DNA of 64,000 bases, from NCBI RefSeq assembly GCF_001969365.1, contig NZ_CP019312.1:1860001-1924000 (forward strand). The letters are read 5' to 3'. Within the stretch, counting starts at the first letter, position 1, and each line of letters starts with the position of its first letter. The position numbers and the translations under genes were made by a program. Below are positions 42,895-52,306 of the stretch, one piece after another. This stretch comes from Tateyamaria omphalii (GTDB lineage Bacteria; Pseudomonadota; Alphaproteobacteria; Rhodobacterales; Rhodobacteraceae). The notes under the pieces were generated by a model that saw nothing but the letters and a program-made list of their open reading frames with translations, ran no database searches and was not told the origin of the DNA.

Positions 42895-44778
42895 ATGGAA
42901 AGCTTTCTCTATCAGGCATCAATCTACCTTGCGGCAGCGGTGATCGCAGTGCCCATCGCCGCACGGCTCGGGCTGGGTTCGGTCCTGGGCTACCTCGCCG
43001 CGGGCATCGCCATCGGCCCCGTCCTGGGCCTCGTCGGGGCCGAGACGGAAGACCTGCAGCACTTTGCCGAATTTGGCGTGGTGATGATGCTGTTCCTCAT
43101 CGGCCTCGAACTTGAACCCCGCGCACTCTGGGACATGCGGCACAAGCTGCTGGGCTTGGGCGGGCTGCAGATCGTGCTGTCGGCGCTCGCGCTGATGGGC
43201 GTGGCATTGGCCTACAACCAGCCCTGGGGCGTCGCTCTTGCCATCGGGCTGACGCTGGCGCTGTCGTCAACGGCCATCGTGCTTCAGACGCTTTCGGAAA
43301 AGGGGCTGATGCAGACCAGCGGCGGACGGTCGGTCTTCTCGGTCCTGCTGACGCAGGATATCGCGGTCATACCCATCCTCGCCTTCTTGCCGCTGTTGGT
43401 CGTCACCCTGCCGCTGCACATGAATTCCGATGGCTCGATCACCCGGGCCAATGGCGACGGGCATGCCGGTGATCACGGCCACGGCGCCACGATGAGCCTG
43501 GTCGAAGGGCTGCCCGCCTGGGGCGTCACCCTCGTCACCATCGCGGCCGTGGTCGCCGTGATCCTGGCGGGCGTATTCCTCACGCGCCCGGTCTTCCGCT
43601 TCATCCACGCCGCCCACCTGCGCGAGATGTATACCGCGCTCGCCCTCCTGATCGTGGTGTCGATCAGCTTCCTCATGATGCTTGTGGGCCTCTCGCCCGC
43701 GCTCGGCGCATTCCTCGCCGGTGTGGTTCTGGCCAGTTCCGAGTTCCGGCACGAGCTGGAATCCGACCTCGAACCGTTCAAGGGGCTGCTTCTGGGCCTC
43801 TTCTTCATCACCGTGGGTGCCGGCATCAACTTCACGCTGCTCTTCGAATCCTGGGCGGCCATCCTGTCGATGGCGATCCTGGTGATCGCGATCAAGGGCG
43901 CGCTGCTTTACTGTCTCGCCGTCGCGTTCAAGATCCGCGGCCGCGACCGCTGGCTCTTTACCCTCGGGCTCGCACAGGCGGGCGAGTTCGGCTTTGTCCT
44001 GGTGGCCTTTTCCGTGGGCCAGGGCGTGATCCCCACAGGCGTGGCCGAAACCCTGCTTCTCGTGATCGCGCTGACCATGCTGATCACGCCCCTGCTCTTT
44101 ATCCTCTACGAGTTGCAATCGCGCCGCATGGGCGAGGCCGGAGCAGAGATCGAGGCGGACGACATCGACGAGGACGGCCCCGTGATCATCGCGGGCATCG
44201 GGCGCTTCGGCCAGATCGTGAACCGGCTGCTACAAGGGTCGGGCTTCAACACCGTGGTTCTGGACCACGACATGGAAACCATTGCGCTCATGCGCCGCTT
44301 CGGGTTCAAGGGGTTTCTGGGCGATCCCAGCCGCCCCGACATCCTGCATGCGGCGGGCCTGCACACCGCGCGTATCCTGGTCGTGGCGCTCGATGACAAG
44401 GACGCGGCAACCCGGCTGGTCGCCTATGCCCGCAAGACGCGGCCCGACATCCACATCATCGCCCGCGCCTATGACCGGGTGCATGTGTACCGGCTCTATC
44501 AGGCGGGCGCCGACGACATCGTGCGCGAGATGTTCGACAGTTCCTTGCGCGCCGGGCGCTACGCGCTCGAAAAACTGGGGCTCACGGATTACGAAGCGGC
44601 AGAGGCCGAACGGGTCTTTTACGCCCACGACCGCGACGCCGTGCGGCAACTGGCCGAGGTCTGGGATCCAAACGTGCCCGCGTCCAAGAACGACGCCTAT
44701 GTGGAGCGGGCCAAGACGCTTGAGAAGTCATTGGAAGCCGCGCTGTCGGAACGGCAGGATGAACCGAAGCGCGCATAA
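42895..44778 (+). CDS. Kef-type monovalent cation/proton antiporter (CPA2) with TrkA-N domain
   Basis: 627-residue inner-membrane protein. About 12 hydrophobic segments occupy residues 5-390, including LGSVLGYLAAGIAIGP and FLIGLELEP motifs; a soluble Rossmann domain follows (VIIAGIGRFGQIVNRLLQGSG quoted in part: IIAGIGRFGQIVNRLL, near 430). C-terminal region is charged (residues 600-627). ATG 42895 starts just before the first helix; ATG 42859 lacks support. Resembles KefB/KefC; no KefF/G ancillary gene adjoins. A 183-base gap without a recognisable gene follows, before cobT on the other strand. Confidence 0.93.
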   Translation: MESFLYQASIYLAAAVIAVPIAARLGLGSVLGYLAAGIAIGPVLGLVGAETEDLQHFAEFGVVMMLFLIGLELEPRALWDMRHKLLGLGGLQIVLSALALMGVALAYNQPWGVALAIGLTLALSSTAIVLQTLSEKGLMQTSGGRSVFSVLLTQDIAVIPILAFLPLLVVTLPLHMNSDGSITRANGDGHAGDHGHGATMSLVEGLPAWGVTLVTIAAVVAVILAGVFLTRPVFRFIHAAHLREMYTALALLIVVSISFLMMLVGLSPALGAFLAGVVLASSEFRHELESDLEPFKGLLLGLFFITVGAGINFTLLFESWAAILSMAILVIAIKGALLYCLAVAFKIRGRDRWLFTLGLAQAGEFGFVLVAFSVGQGVIPTGVAETLLLVIALTMLITPLLFILYELQSRRMGEAGAEIEADDIDEDGPVIIAGIGRFGQIVNRLLQGSGFNTVVLDHDMETIALMRRFGFKGFLGDPSRPDILHAAGLHTARILVVALDDKDAATRLVAYARKTRPDIHIIARAYDRVHVYRLYQAGADDIVREMFDSSLRAGRYALEKLGLTDYEAAEAERVFYAHDRDAVRQLAEVWDPNVPASKNDAYVERAKTLEKSLEAALSERQDEPKRA

Positions 44779-44961
44779 AGCGGTAGGGTCGGGAGGGCCC
44801 TTGTGCGGTTTGGCTGATCGCACCGGAGCTTGGCACCCAGTTCCTCCACGGGGTGGCTGGCATACGCAGTCGTGATCTGTCTTGGTGAGCCCGAAGCTGA
44901 AACACAACCGGGGTCGGCGGGTGGGCGAATTTGCGTCAGCAAAGAGAGCACCCGACAGACC

Positions 44962-45969
44962 CTAACCGTCAGCCACGCCAGCCTCCGCAAAGGTCGCCAT
45001 GCCCGAATGACACGCAATCGCGCCTTTCAAAACCCCAATCGCAAGCGCCGCACCGGTTCCCTCCCCCAAACGCAACCCAAGTGACAAAAGCGGCTCTTTG
45101 CCCAAGGCTTCAAGCATATGACCATGCGCCGCCTCGGCGCTCTGGTGCCCGGCCACAACGTGATCCAGGGCACCCTCCTGCGTTTTCTCCAGGCAGGCGG
45201 CGGCGGCCGTGCAGATGAACCCGTCCATAACCACCGGAATGCACAAGGACCGCGCCCGCGCGATGGCCCCCGCCATCCCCGCCAACTCACGCCCGCCCAT
45301 ACGCATCAGGATGTCCAGCCCATCGGTTGCAGACCCATGCGCGGCCAACCCATCCGCAACGACCTGCGTCTTCAGCGCCAGCGCATCGCCCTCAACCCCC
45401 GTGCCGCGGCCCGTCCAGTCGCCCGCATCGCCGCCAAACAGCCGCGTCGCGATCGCCGCGGCAGAGGTCGTGTTGCCGATCCCCATCTCGCCCACCACCA
45501 ACACGTCGGCCTCCTCCGCCACCGCATCCCAGCCTGCGCGCAGGGCCGCGACCACCCCGGCCTCGGTCATGGCGGGGCCTTCGGTGAAGTCGGCTGTGGG
45601 TGTGTCCAGATCCAGCGGCACCACATCCATCCGCGCGCCAAAGGTCCTGGCCAACTGGTTGATGGCGGCACCCCCCTGTTCGAAATTGGCGACCATCTGC
45701 ACGGTCACCTCGGGCGGAAAGGCCGACACGCCGCGCGCCGCAACCCCATGATTACCTGCAAAGACAATGACTTGCGGCGCGTCAATGGACGGGCGCGGAT
45801 TGCCACGCCACCCCGCATACCACTGCGCCAGATCCTCAAGCCGCCCCAACGCACCTGGCGGTTTGGTCAGCTGCCCGTTGCGGTCTGCCGCGCCAGCCAT
45901 TGCGTCCCCGTCGGGACCGGGCATGTCGGCCAAAAGCGCGCGCAGCGCATCCAAACTGTCGAAGCTCAT
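44962..45969 (-). CDS. cobT: Nicotinate-nucleotide--dimethylbenzimidazole phosphoribosyltransferase CobT
   Basis: 335-residue enzyme that activates the lower ligand base in cobalamin nucleotide-loop assembly. [20 protein letters not shown] near 43-62 and [19 protein letters not shown] near 83-101 are family signatures; [13 protein letters not shown] and the catalytic Glu in [12 protein letters not shown] follow. ATG 45969 has AAGGAC upstream. Divergent from cobS, so the two late B12 genes share a 72-base control region. Confidence 0.97.
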   Translation of the reverse strand: MSFDSLDALRALLADMPGPDGDAMAGAADRNGQLTKPPGALGRLEDLAQWYAGWRGNPRPSIDAPQVIVFAGNHGVAARGVSAFPPEVTVQMVANFEQGGAAINQLARTFGARMDVVPLDLDTPTADFTEGPAMTEAGVVAALRAGWDAVAEEADVLVVGEMGIGNTTSAAAIATRLFGGDAGDWTGRGTGVEGDALALKTQVVADGLAAHGSATDGLDILMRMGGRELAGMAGAIARARSLCIPVVMDGFICTAAAACLEKTQEGALDHVVAGHQSAEAAHGHMLEALGKEPLLSLGLRLGEGTGAALAIGVLKGAIACHSGMATFAEAGVADG

Positions 45970-46041
45970 CGGATCTGGTCCTTGCCTGTTGGTGCAACGC
46001 TCTTTACCCAAACCGGACGCACTCGCAAGTCAGGACCGGAC

Positions 46042-46803
46042 ATGGCGCAGAATGAAACCGACACGGGACCGCTCGCGCGGCTTTGGGATGTGCCTGCAGC
46101 ACTTGTGTTGCTGACCCGCCTGCCTCTGCCGACGCTGCCGGATCACGCCTTTGCCCATGGCGCGCGGGCGGTCTGGGCCTATCCGCTCGTGGGATTGGTG
46201 CTGGGGCTGATCTTGTCGGCGATGAGCCTTGCGCTCACGTGGCTTGGACTGCCGCAGATGATGGTCGCGGGTGTTTTGCTGGGCGCGCTCCTGATGCTGA
46301 CGGGGGCCATGCACGAGGACGGGTTGGCCGATACCGCCGACGGGCTCTGGGGCGGGCAGACCCGCGACCGGCGGCTCGAGATCATGAAGGACAGCCGCAT
46401 CGGTGCCTACGGCGTGCTTGCGCTGATCGTGGTGATGGGCCTGCGCTGGTTGGGGCTGGCGGAGGTCGATTGGACCGGGATCATTGCTGCACTGATGCTG
46501 AGCCGCGCGGCGATGACCCCGTTGATGCTGGCGCTGCCCCATGCGCGCAGCACGGGTTTGTCGCACAGCGTGGGCGCGCCAGAGACGGGCGCTGTTTTGG
46601 GGGCTGTTCTGATCGCAGTTGTCGGAGCCGGTGTGCTGCTTGGCATTGCGGGGCTCTTCGCGGCGCTGATCGCAGGGGCAGTGGCGGTGAGTGTCGGGTT
46701 GATTGCGAAAGCGAAGATCGCGGGGCAGACAGGGGATGTTCTGGGCGCCACCTGCGCGCTGAGCGAGGTGGCGGTGCTGCTGGCGCTGGTTGCCATGGCC
46801 TGA
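46042..46803 (+). CDS. cobS: Adenosylcobinamide-GDP ribazoletransferase CobS (CobV)
   Basis: 253-residue integral membrane enzyme joining GDP-cobinamide with alpha-ribazole. LLTRLPLPT at the start, WAYPLVGLVLG, GAMHEDGLADTADGLWGGQT (quoted in part: MHEDGLADTADGLWGG), the active-site Asp/Glu segment, and IMKDSRIGAYG. ATG 46042 has AGGAC 7 bases upstream. No cobalamin riboswitch fits in the 72 bases before it. A terminator follows at 46811. Confidence 0.96.
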   Translation: MAQNETDTGPLARLWDVPAALVLLTRLPLPTLPDHAFAHGARAVWAYPLVGLVLGLILSAMSLALTWLGLPQMMVAGVLLGALLMLTGAMHEDGLADTADGLWGGQTRDRRLEIMKDSRIGAYGVLALIVVMGLRWLGLAEVDWTGIIAALMLSRAAMTPLMLALPHARSTGLSHSVGAPETGAVLGAVLIAVVGAGVLLGIAGLFAALIAGAVAVSVGLIAKAKIAGQTGDVLGATCALSEVAVLLALVAMA

Positions 46804-46810
46804 AACGACA

Positions 46811-46836
46811 ACGTGTCCCCGCGGGGACACGTTTGT
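46811..46836. terminator. Bidirectional terminator between cobS and carD
   Basis: ACGTGTCCCC (46811-46820) with GGGGACACGT (46823-46832), loop GC, followed by TTGTTTTC on the plus strand. Starts eight bases after the cobS stop; carD ends 33 bases past it on the other strand. Confidence 0.85.
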
Positions 46837-46869
46837 TTTCAACGACTTGCGATTTTCGTTAACCGAATT

Positions 46870-47382
46870 TTAAGCAGCAATCCGGCTGCTGAGCACGTCG
46901 TCCACCTCTTTGGCGGCGGCGATTTCGTCGCCACCCGAGACGGCGGCCACTTCGCGGGTCAGACGCTCAAGCGCGGCCTCATAGAGCTGACGCTCGGAAT
47001 AGCTCTGCTCGCGCTGGTCGTCGGTGCGGTGCAGGTCGCGGACCACCTCGGCAATGGCGATCAGATCGCCCGAGTTGATCTTTTGCTCGTATTCCTGCGC
47101 CCGGCGGGACCACATCGCCTTTTTCACCTTGGCCTTGCCCTTGAGGGTTTTCATGGCATGGGCGATCACGTCGGGGCTGGAGAGCGCACGCATGCCAATC
47201 TCGGTCGCCTTGTTCGTGGGCACGCGCAGGGTCATCTTGTCCTTTTCGAAGGTGATGACGAACAATTCCAGCTCGATGCCGGCCACTTCCTGCTTTTCCA
47301 CGGACGTGATCTGGCCCACGCCATGTGCGGGATAGACCACGTATTCGTTGGGGCGGAAGTCGAGTTTCTTAGATTTTGTCAT
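46870..47382 (-). CDS. CarD-family transcriptional regulator
   Basis: 170-residue RNA-polymerase-binding regulator of the CarD/CdnL family. N-terminal Tudor-like domain (FRPNEYVVYPAHGVGQI near 9-25, LELFVITFEKDKMTLRVP quoted in part) contacts the beta subunit; the all-helical C-terminal part (AMWSRRAQEYEQKINSGDL, DQREQSYSERQLYEAALERL in part) binds promoter DNA upstream of the bubble. In alphaproteobacteria it supports rRNA and growth promoters. Preceded by a candidate promoter at 47546. Confidence 0.96.
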   Translation of the reverse strand: MTKSKKLDFRPNEYVVYPAHGVGQITSVEKQEVAGIELELFVITFEKDKMTLRVPTNKATEIGMRALSSPDVIAHAMKTLKGKAKVKKAMWSRRAQEYEQKINSGDLIAIAEVVRDLHRTDDQREQSYSERQLYEAALERLTREVAAVSGGDEIAAAKEVDDVLSSRIAA

Positions 47383-47545
47383 TCCTGATCCTCATGCGAC
47401 GCAGGATGCGGGCCTTTTGACAGTCAAAACCGCATCAGGCGGGGCAAGTGCTGCCACGTCTTGGTGCGGTTCGGGTCAAGTTTTCAAGCAGACCGGTCAA
47501 ACGTGTGACAGGTCCAGGCAGCATCCATCTGTCTGTTGTTACAAA

Positions 47546-47574
47546 AGCATAGCATAAAAAACGGGGATTCGAAA
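47546..47574 (-). promoter_or_regulatory. Candidate carD promoter
   Basis: On the minus strand: TTTCGA (47574-47569), 17-base spacer, TATGCT (47551-47546), 160 bases before the carD ATG. Just upstream is a hairpin CCCAAAG-GAAA-CTTTGGG (47580-47597), probably from the fdxA transcript end. The long leader is unexplained. Confidence 0.45.
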
Positions 47575-47669
47575 GTTTACCCAAAGGAAACTTTGGGAAA
47601 CCTCTGATTTTCCAAGTCAAATCGTCTCGATTTCCGCGGGAGCACAGAGGTTCAGACCGATTCGAAGGC

Positions 47670-48005
47670 TCAGCCGCCCTCGCCCGGGTTCTCCGAAAAC
47701 AGCTCCATCTTGCCCTCCTTGCCGTCCATCTCTTCGGCGGTGGGCAGCGGGTCTTTCTTGGTGATGATGACCGGCCACATCTCGGAATACTTGCGGTTGA
47801 ACTCGACCCATTTTTCCATATCCGGCTCCGTATCGGGGCGGATGGCGTCGGCGGGGCATTCGGGTTCGCACACGCCGCAGTCGATGCATTCGTCGGGATG
47901 GATCACCAACATGTTCTCGCCTTCATAAAAGCAATCGACCGGACATACCTCGACGCAGTCGGTGTATTTGCAGGCGATGCAGGAGTCGTTGACGATATAG
48001 GTCAT
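47670..48005 (-). CDS. fdxA: 7Fe ferredoxin FdxA
   Basis: 111-residue soluble electron carrier with one [3Fe-4S] and one [4Fe-4S] cluster. [25 protein letters not shown] (quoted in part: [14 protein letters not shown]) and the second [12 protein letters not shown] motif supply the Cys ligands; in the first motif a Cys-x7-Cys spacing marks the 3Fe site. Long C-terminal extension ([16 protein letters not shown]) is standard for FdxA. Between carD and the Hsp15-like gene, all on the minus strand. Confidence 0.97.
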   Translation of the reverse strand: MTYIVNDSCIACKYTDCVEVCPVDCFYEGENMLVIHPDECIDCGVCEPECPADAIRPDTEPDMEKWVEFNRKYSEMWPVIITKKDPLPTAEEMDGKEGKMELFSENPGEGG

Positions 48006-48056
48006 AAGAGGTGTCTCATCTCAGCGGGCATTGTTTAGCTAAAGGACTGTGGGCCA

Positions 48057-48443
48057 TCATTCAAGATGGCGCGACCGGGAAAGATCAGCTTGCCGTCTGT
48101 CTTTCTTGGTTGGACGCCCTTTTCCCTCGAACCGGGGGTTTTCCGAAACGGGCGTTTCCTTGGGTGGGGGCGGAGGAGACATATCGGTGTAAAGCGCCTG
48201 CGCTTCCGGCGCCGGCCCACGGCGGGTGCCGATGGCTTTGACCTCGATGATCCGGACCACGCGACCTTGTGAAAAGGTCAGCACGTCGCCGGGGCTGATC
48301 GTGGTCGACCGCTTGGTGACACGCGCGCCATTTACCCGCACGTCACCTGCGGCCACGCGGGTCGCAGCGAGCGAGCGTGTCTTGAAAAAGCGCGCAAACC
48401 ACAGCCATTTATCGAGCCGCAGTTTGCCCGCGTCGTCAGACAC
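48057..48443 (-). CDS. S4-domain RNA-binding protein, Hsp15-like
   Basis: 128 residues starting at GTG 48443, directly after the helicase stop (TAAGTG). S4 domain: LRLDKWLWFARFFKTRSLA near 8-26, DVRVNGARVTKRSTTISPGDVL (quoted in part: VRVNGARVTKRSTTI). A Pro-rich then basic tail follows (SPPPPPKETPV, KGRPTKKDRRQ). Hsp15 recognises stalled 50S subunits with peptidyl-tRNA. Tail is longer than in E. coli Hsp15. Confidence 0.92.
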   Translation of the reverse strand: MSDDAGKLRLDKWLWFARFFKTRSLAATRVAAGDVRVNGARVTKRSTTISPGDVLTFSQGRVVRIIEVKAIGTRRGPAPEAQALYTDMSPPPPPKETPVSENPRFEGKGRPTKKDRRQADLSRSRHLE

Positions 48444-51353
48444 TTATTTGTCGTCCTTCAACCCCATCAGGGCCGCAGCAAAGGGATTGTCGGGGTCGAT
48501 CGCCTTTTCCTTTTTCGGCGGACGGGCCTGGAAATTCTGCGGCTTGCTGCCCCCATCGCGGCGCGGTCCCTTGCCCTTTGGCTTGCCTTTGGGTGCGCCC
48601 TTGCCACGGGGTTTGCCGCCCTGTTGTGGACGGCGGTTGCCGCCCGGCTGACGGCCCCAGGTGAAGGTGTAGAACACCTCGATCTCCGGGCCTGCGGCGG
48701 CTTCGTCGGGCGCGGTGCCGGGGTCGATTTCCGTCTCGGAATTGGTTGGGATTTCGGCTTGGACCTCTGGCGTTTCGGCAGGCTCTGCGATCACGGGAGC
48801 TTGACCGGAATCTGCGATATCTTCGGTGCCCTCGGGCACATCTGCCGGGTTTGGCGTGTCCGCCGGTGTCGTCGTTTCGGTCGCGGCTGCTGTCGTTTCT
48901 GCCTGGGCTGCGTCCATGACGGGCTGATCTGTGGCATCCGGGGTCGCGTCGGTCGTGACAACTGCGTCAACGGCCTTGACCTTTTCCCGCTCGCCTTTCT
49001 CTGCCTTGTAGCCCAACCCTTCCATCAGGCCCGCGAATTGTTCCAGCGTCATGCCGGTGATCGAGAGCATGTCGGCCTTGGCCTCGAACCCGCCGCGCGA
49101 ATCCTCGGAGCGGAGCATGTCGGCCAACCGTTCCAGCATGTCGATGCGGATCGCGCGATCGCCTGCGTTGCGGTAACCCGACATGGTGTCGGTGCCCTGC
49201 GGACCGTCTGTCATGGCCGGGACGGTGACCAGACCGGGCGGCGGGGATTCGGGAAATTCCGAAAGGTTTTGCGCCAGCGACCACAACACCAGACGCAGCC
49301 GTGTGGGTGCCGGTTTCAGCAGGAGCGGCATGAAGATGGTGAATTGACCAAAGCGGATGCCGTGTTTGCGCAGCACCCCGCGCGCATCCTGATCAAGCGC
49401 CTTGACGTCATCGGCAACCGTGGCGCGCGGCAGCACGCCCATGCCCTCGATCATCTGGAAGGCGAAGCCCTTGGCCAGACCGGTCAGCGCTTCGTCCTTT
49501 TGCATGGCGATCAGCGGCTCGAAGAGTGCGGCGACCTTGCGGTCGATGAAGTGTTGCAGGCGGCGTTGGACCTTTTGGGCGACGTCCGCCCCCGCGACGT
49601 CATCAACGAAAACTTCGACTTGCGGTTTCAGCGCGTCCTGTCCGGCGACCAGTTTGCCCACCGCCGAGCTGCCCCACATGAGCCCGCCCTGTTCGGTGAA
49701 GTCCAGTTCGGTGTCCGGCGCGTTGTAGAACCGGTCGGCCCGCAGGTGGAAATGCGGTGCGAGCGCCTGAAGGGCGGCAGTCTTGATCGTCTTGGCCTCG
49801 GCCGCGCCCGCCCCCTTGTCCTGGGAAAACCGGAACCCGTCCAACTTGCCGACGAACTCGCCCTCGACAGTCACTTCACCTAGCTCGTTTACTTCGGCCA
49901 CCATGGCCTCCTTCTGGCCTAGCCGGCGCAAGAGCACGCTCGTGCGCCGGTCTACAAATCTTTGCGTCAGCTTCGCGTGAAGCGCGTCTGACAAGCGGTC
50001 TTCTACATGGCGGGTCTCGTCCCGCCAATGGGTTTCATCGTCTACCCACCCTTTGCGCTGTGCGACATAGGTCCATGTGCGGATAAACGCCAATCGCTTG
50101 GAAATGGCGTCTATGTCGCCATCCGCGCGGTCGATACGCTTGATCTGGCGGGCCATCCAGTCGTTTGGAATGGTGCCGCGCTCGTGCAGGTAGCGGAAGA
50201 TAACGTCGAGGAGGGAGGAATGTTCCTGATGGGAGATGCCGCGGAAATCGGGCACGCGGCAGACGTCCCAGAGCAGTCGAACCGACGGCGCATCGGTGCA
50301 GCGGGCAGTCACTTCGGCGCTTTGAGCAAGGGATTTGAGCGCCTGCAGGTCGTCGGCCTCGCGCGCCTTGACCAGCACCTCGTGGTTTGAGGGGGCTTCG
50401 AGGCTGCGGATCAGCGCGTCGATTGTGCCGAATTGCAGGGCGTGGTTGCGCCATTGCAGTTTCTGGATGGGGGTAAAGCGGTGGTCCATGATGGCCTGCG
50501 CCACCCCGTCGTCGAGCGGGGGCGCGTCGCCCGTGACGCCAAAGGTGCCGTCCTTTTGCCCACGCCCTGCACGGCCCGCGATCTGGGCCAGTTCGTTGGG
50601 GGCAAGGTGCCGCATCCGGCGCCCGTCGAACTTGGTGAGCGAGGAGAAGGCCACGTGGTCGATGTCGAGGTTCAGCCCCATGCCGATGGCGTCGGTCGCG
50701 ACGAGGAAGTCGACCTCGCCGTTCTGGTACATGTCCACCTGCGCATTGCGCGTGCGCGGGGACAAAGCGCCCATGACCACCGCGGCCCCGCCCTTTTGGC
50801 GGCGGATCAGCTCGGCGATGGCATAGACGTTATCCACCGAGAAGCCGACGATGGCCGAGCGCGGGCGCATACGGCTGATTTTCTTCTGGCCGGAGTAGAC
50901 CAGTTGGCTCATCCGCTCGCGGCGCATGAACTGGCAGCCCGGCACAAGCGCGGAGATGGGGCCACGCATCGTGTCGGAGCCCAGAAACAGCGTTTCGTGC
51001 AGGCCGCGCGCGCGCAAGAGCCGGTCGGTGAAGACGTGGCCGCGCTCGGGATCGGCGCAGAGCTGTATCTCGTCCACCGCAAGAAAGTCGCAGCCCATGC
51101 CTTCGGGCATCGCCTCCACCGTGCAGACCCAGTATTGCGTGCGGGGCGGAACGATCCGTTCCTCGCCCGTCACAAGCGCCACCACAGACGGGCCGCGCAG
51201 CGCGACGATGCGGTCATAGACCTCGCGCGCGAGCAGGCGCAGGGGCAGGCCCATCACGCCCGTGCGATGGCCCAGCATCCGTTCGATGGCATAGGTGGTT
51301 TTGCCTGTGTTGGTGGGGCCGAGAACGGCCACCACCCGCGCGTCGCCCGACAT
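48444..51353 (-). CDS. SUV3-like DExH RNA/DNA helicase with C-terminal low-complexity tail
   Basis: 969-residue superfamily 2 helicase. AVLGPTNTGKTTYAIERML (Walker A, near 9-27), DEIQLCADPERG (DExH box variant DEIQ), TGEERIVPP, GFSVDNVYAIAEL and QIAGRAGRGQKDGTFG (motif VI) match the Suv3 family. The last 200 residues are Ala/Thr/Pro-rich then basic with Gly/Lys repeats (KGAPKGKPKGKGPRRDGGSK quoted in part: GKPKGKGPRRDGG), probably RNA-binding. Operon with Hsp15 and ferredoxin genes downstream suggests RNA/ribosome metabolism, by inference. Confidence 0.93.
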   Translation of the reverse strand: MSGDARVVAVLGPTNTGKTTYAIERMLGHRTGVMGLPLRLLAREVYDRIVALRGPSVVALVTGEERIVPPRTQYWVCTVEAMPEGMGCDFLAVDEIQLCADPERGHVFTDRLLRARGLHETLFLGSDTMRGPISALVPGCQFMRRERMSQLVYSGQKKISRMRPRSAIVGFSVDNVYAIAELIRRQKGGAAVVMGALSPRTRNAQVDMYQNGEVDFLVATDAIGMGLNLDIDHVAFSSLTKFDGRRMRHLAPNELAQIAGRAGRGQKDGTFGVTGDAPPLDDGVAQAIMDHRFTPIQKLQWRNHALQFGTIDALIRSLEAPSNHEVLVKAREADDLQALKSLAQSAEVTARCTDAPSVRLLWDVCRVPDFRGISHQEHSSLLDVIFRYLHERGTIPNDWMARQIKRIDRADGDIDAISKRLAFIRTWTYVAQRKGWVDDETHWRDETRHVEDRLSDALHAKLTQRFVDRRTSVLLRRLGQKEAMVAEVNELGEVTVEGEFVGKLDGFRFSQDKGAGAAEAKTIKTAALQALAPHFHLRADRFYNAPDTELDFTEQGGLMWGSSAVGKLVAGQDALKPQVEVFVDDVAGADVAQKVQRRLQHFIDRKVAALFEPLIAMQKDEALTGLAKGFAFQMIEGMGVLPRATVADDVKALDQDARGVLRKHGIRFGQFTIFMPLLLKPAPTRLRLVLWSLAQNLSEFPESPPPGLVTVPAMTDGPQGTDTMSGYRNAGDRAIRIDMLERLADMLRSEDSRGGFEAKADMLSITGMTLEQFAGLMEGLGYKAEKGEREKVKAVDAVVTTDATPDATDQPVMDAAQAETTAAATETTTPADTPNPADVPEGTEDIADSGQAPVIAEPAETPEVQAEIPTNSETEIDPGTAPDEAAAGPEIEVFYTFTWGRQPGGNRRPQQGGKPRGKGAPKGKPKGKGPRRDGGSKPQNFQARPPKKEKAIDPDNPFAAALMGLKDDK

Positions 51354-51383
51354 GGGCTGTCCCCCGGTGACTACAGAGCGTGT

Positions 51384-51941
51384 TTACAGTGTCCGGCCGA
51401 TGCCTTCGGCCTTGAGCCGCTCAAGCGCCTTGGTGGCGTTTTCGTGGTGCGGATGCAAGTCGAGAACGCGGGTGAACGCCTGCTCGGCCCGGACATTGTC
51501 GCCGAACTCCTGGAACATGACGCCAAGGCCGAACATGGCGTTGTAATTTTCGGGGTTCAGGGTCAGCGCCTTTTCCAGATCGCTGATGGCAGGACCGTAA
51601 AGATCCTTCATGTAAAACGCCGTCGCGCGGACGTGCCAGCCTTCGGCAAAGTCCGGCGCGTGGTCGATCAGGGCGGTCAGATGCTCGATCGCGACGTCGG
51701 GCTGGTCTTCCTCAAGCGCGGCACGGCCCCGGCGCAAGAGCATGTCGAGCGCGGTTGAGCCCGATTGCGACCACTCCCGCTCAATCTCTCGCGTCAGGCG
51801 TGTCGCCTCTGCCGGTTCGGCGCTTTGCAGCGCCTCCAGCATCTCGTCAACGGATGATTGCGCGATGGCGGGTAAGGAATTCCCTACTGTCAGTAAAAGT
51901 GCCGTGACGACAGGGTAGAGTTTGCGTGTGCGTGTGCCCAT
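51384..51941 (-). CDS. Exported TPR-repeat protein
   Basis: 185 residues: signal peptide (KLYPVVTALLLTVGNSLPAIA, cleavage near AIA-QS), then three to four tetratricopeptide repeats, clearest in DFAEGWHVRATAFYMKDLYGPAI and NYNAMFGLGVMFQEFGDNVRAEQAF (each quoted as GWHVRATAFYMKDLYGPAI and YNAMFGLGVMFQEFG). Start at 51941 places the signal peptide at the N-terminus; an earlier start at 52013 would bury it. Divergent from the SCP2 gene. Confidence 0.9.
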   Translation of the reverse strand: MGTRTRKLYPVVTALLLTVGNSLPAIAQSSVDEMLEALQSAEPAEATRLTREIEREWSQSGSTALDMLLRRGRAALEEDQPDVAIEHLTALIDHAPDFAEGWHVRATAFYMKDLYGPAISDLEKALTLNPENYNAMFGLGVMFQEFGDNVRAEQAFTRVLDLHPHHENATKALERLKAEGIGRTL

Positions 51942-52015
51942 AACAGGGAATGTAACAGGCCGGTCCGCGAAATCCAGAGACCACACCCGGCCGCAGACCG
52001 AAAAGGGCATCAAAG

Positions 52016-52306
52016 ATGAGTGACACAGTGACCGAAGCCGTCGTCGTGCTGAACGAAAAGCTGGCGGGCGCCGATTTCGACGGCACCGCGAAATTCGACA
52101 TCGAGGGCGAAGGCGCGATCATGATGGACGCCAGTGGTGCGCGCGCCGGAGACGAGGCCGCCGATGTGACCCTGTCCGCAGATGCCGACACGTTCCGTTC
52201 GATCCTCGAAGGGGACACCAACCCCACCGCCGCATTCATGACCGGCAAGCTGAAGGTCGATGGCGACATGGGCATGGCGATGAAACTGGCCTCTGTCCTG
52301 GCCTGA
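52016..52306 (+). CDS. SCP2 sterol-binding-domain protein
   Basis: 96-residue single-domain protein of the SCP2 family, which binds hydrophobic ligands: LNEKLAGADFDGTAKFDIEGEGAIMM (quoted in part: GADFDGTAKFDIEGEG), DVTLSADADTFRSILEGDTNPTAAFMTGKLKVDGD (in part: SADADTFRSILEGDTNP; FMTGKLKVDGDM). Stop overlaps the next ATG by one base (TGATG), so it is coupled to the hydrolase. Confidence 0.94.
   Translation: MSDTVTEAVVVLNEKLAGADFDGTAKFDIEGEGAIMMDASGARAGDEAADVTLSADADTFRSILEGDTNPTAAFMTGKLKVDGDMGMAMKLASVLA

Noticed and set aside
45970..46041. Cobalamin riboswitch before cobT or cobS.
   Set aside because: Only 72 bases separate the two starts, too short for a B12 riboswitch, and no conserved B12-box is visible in or near it.
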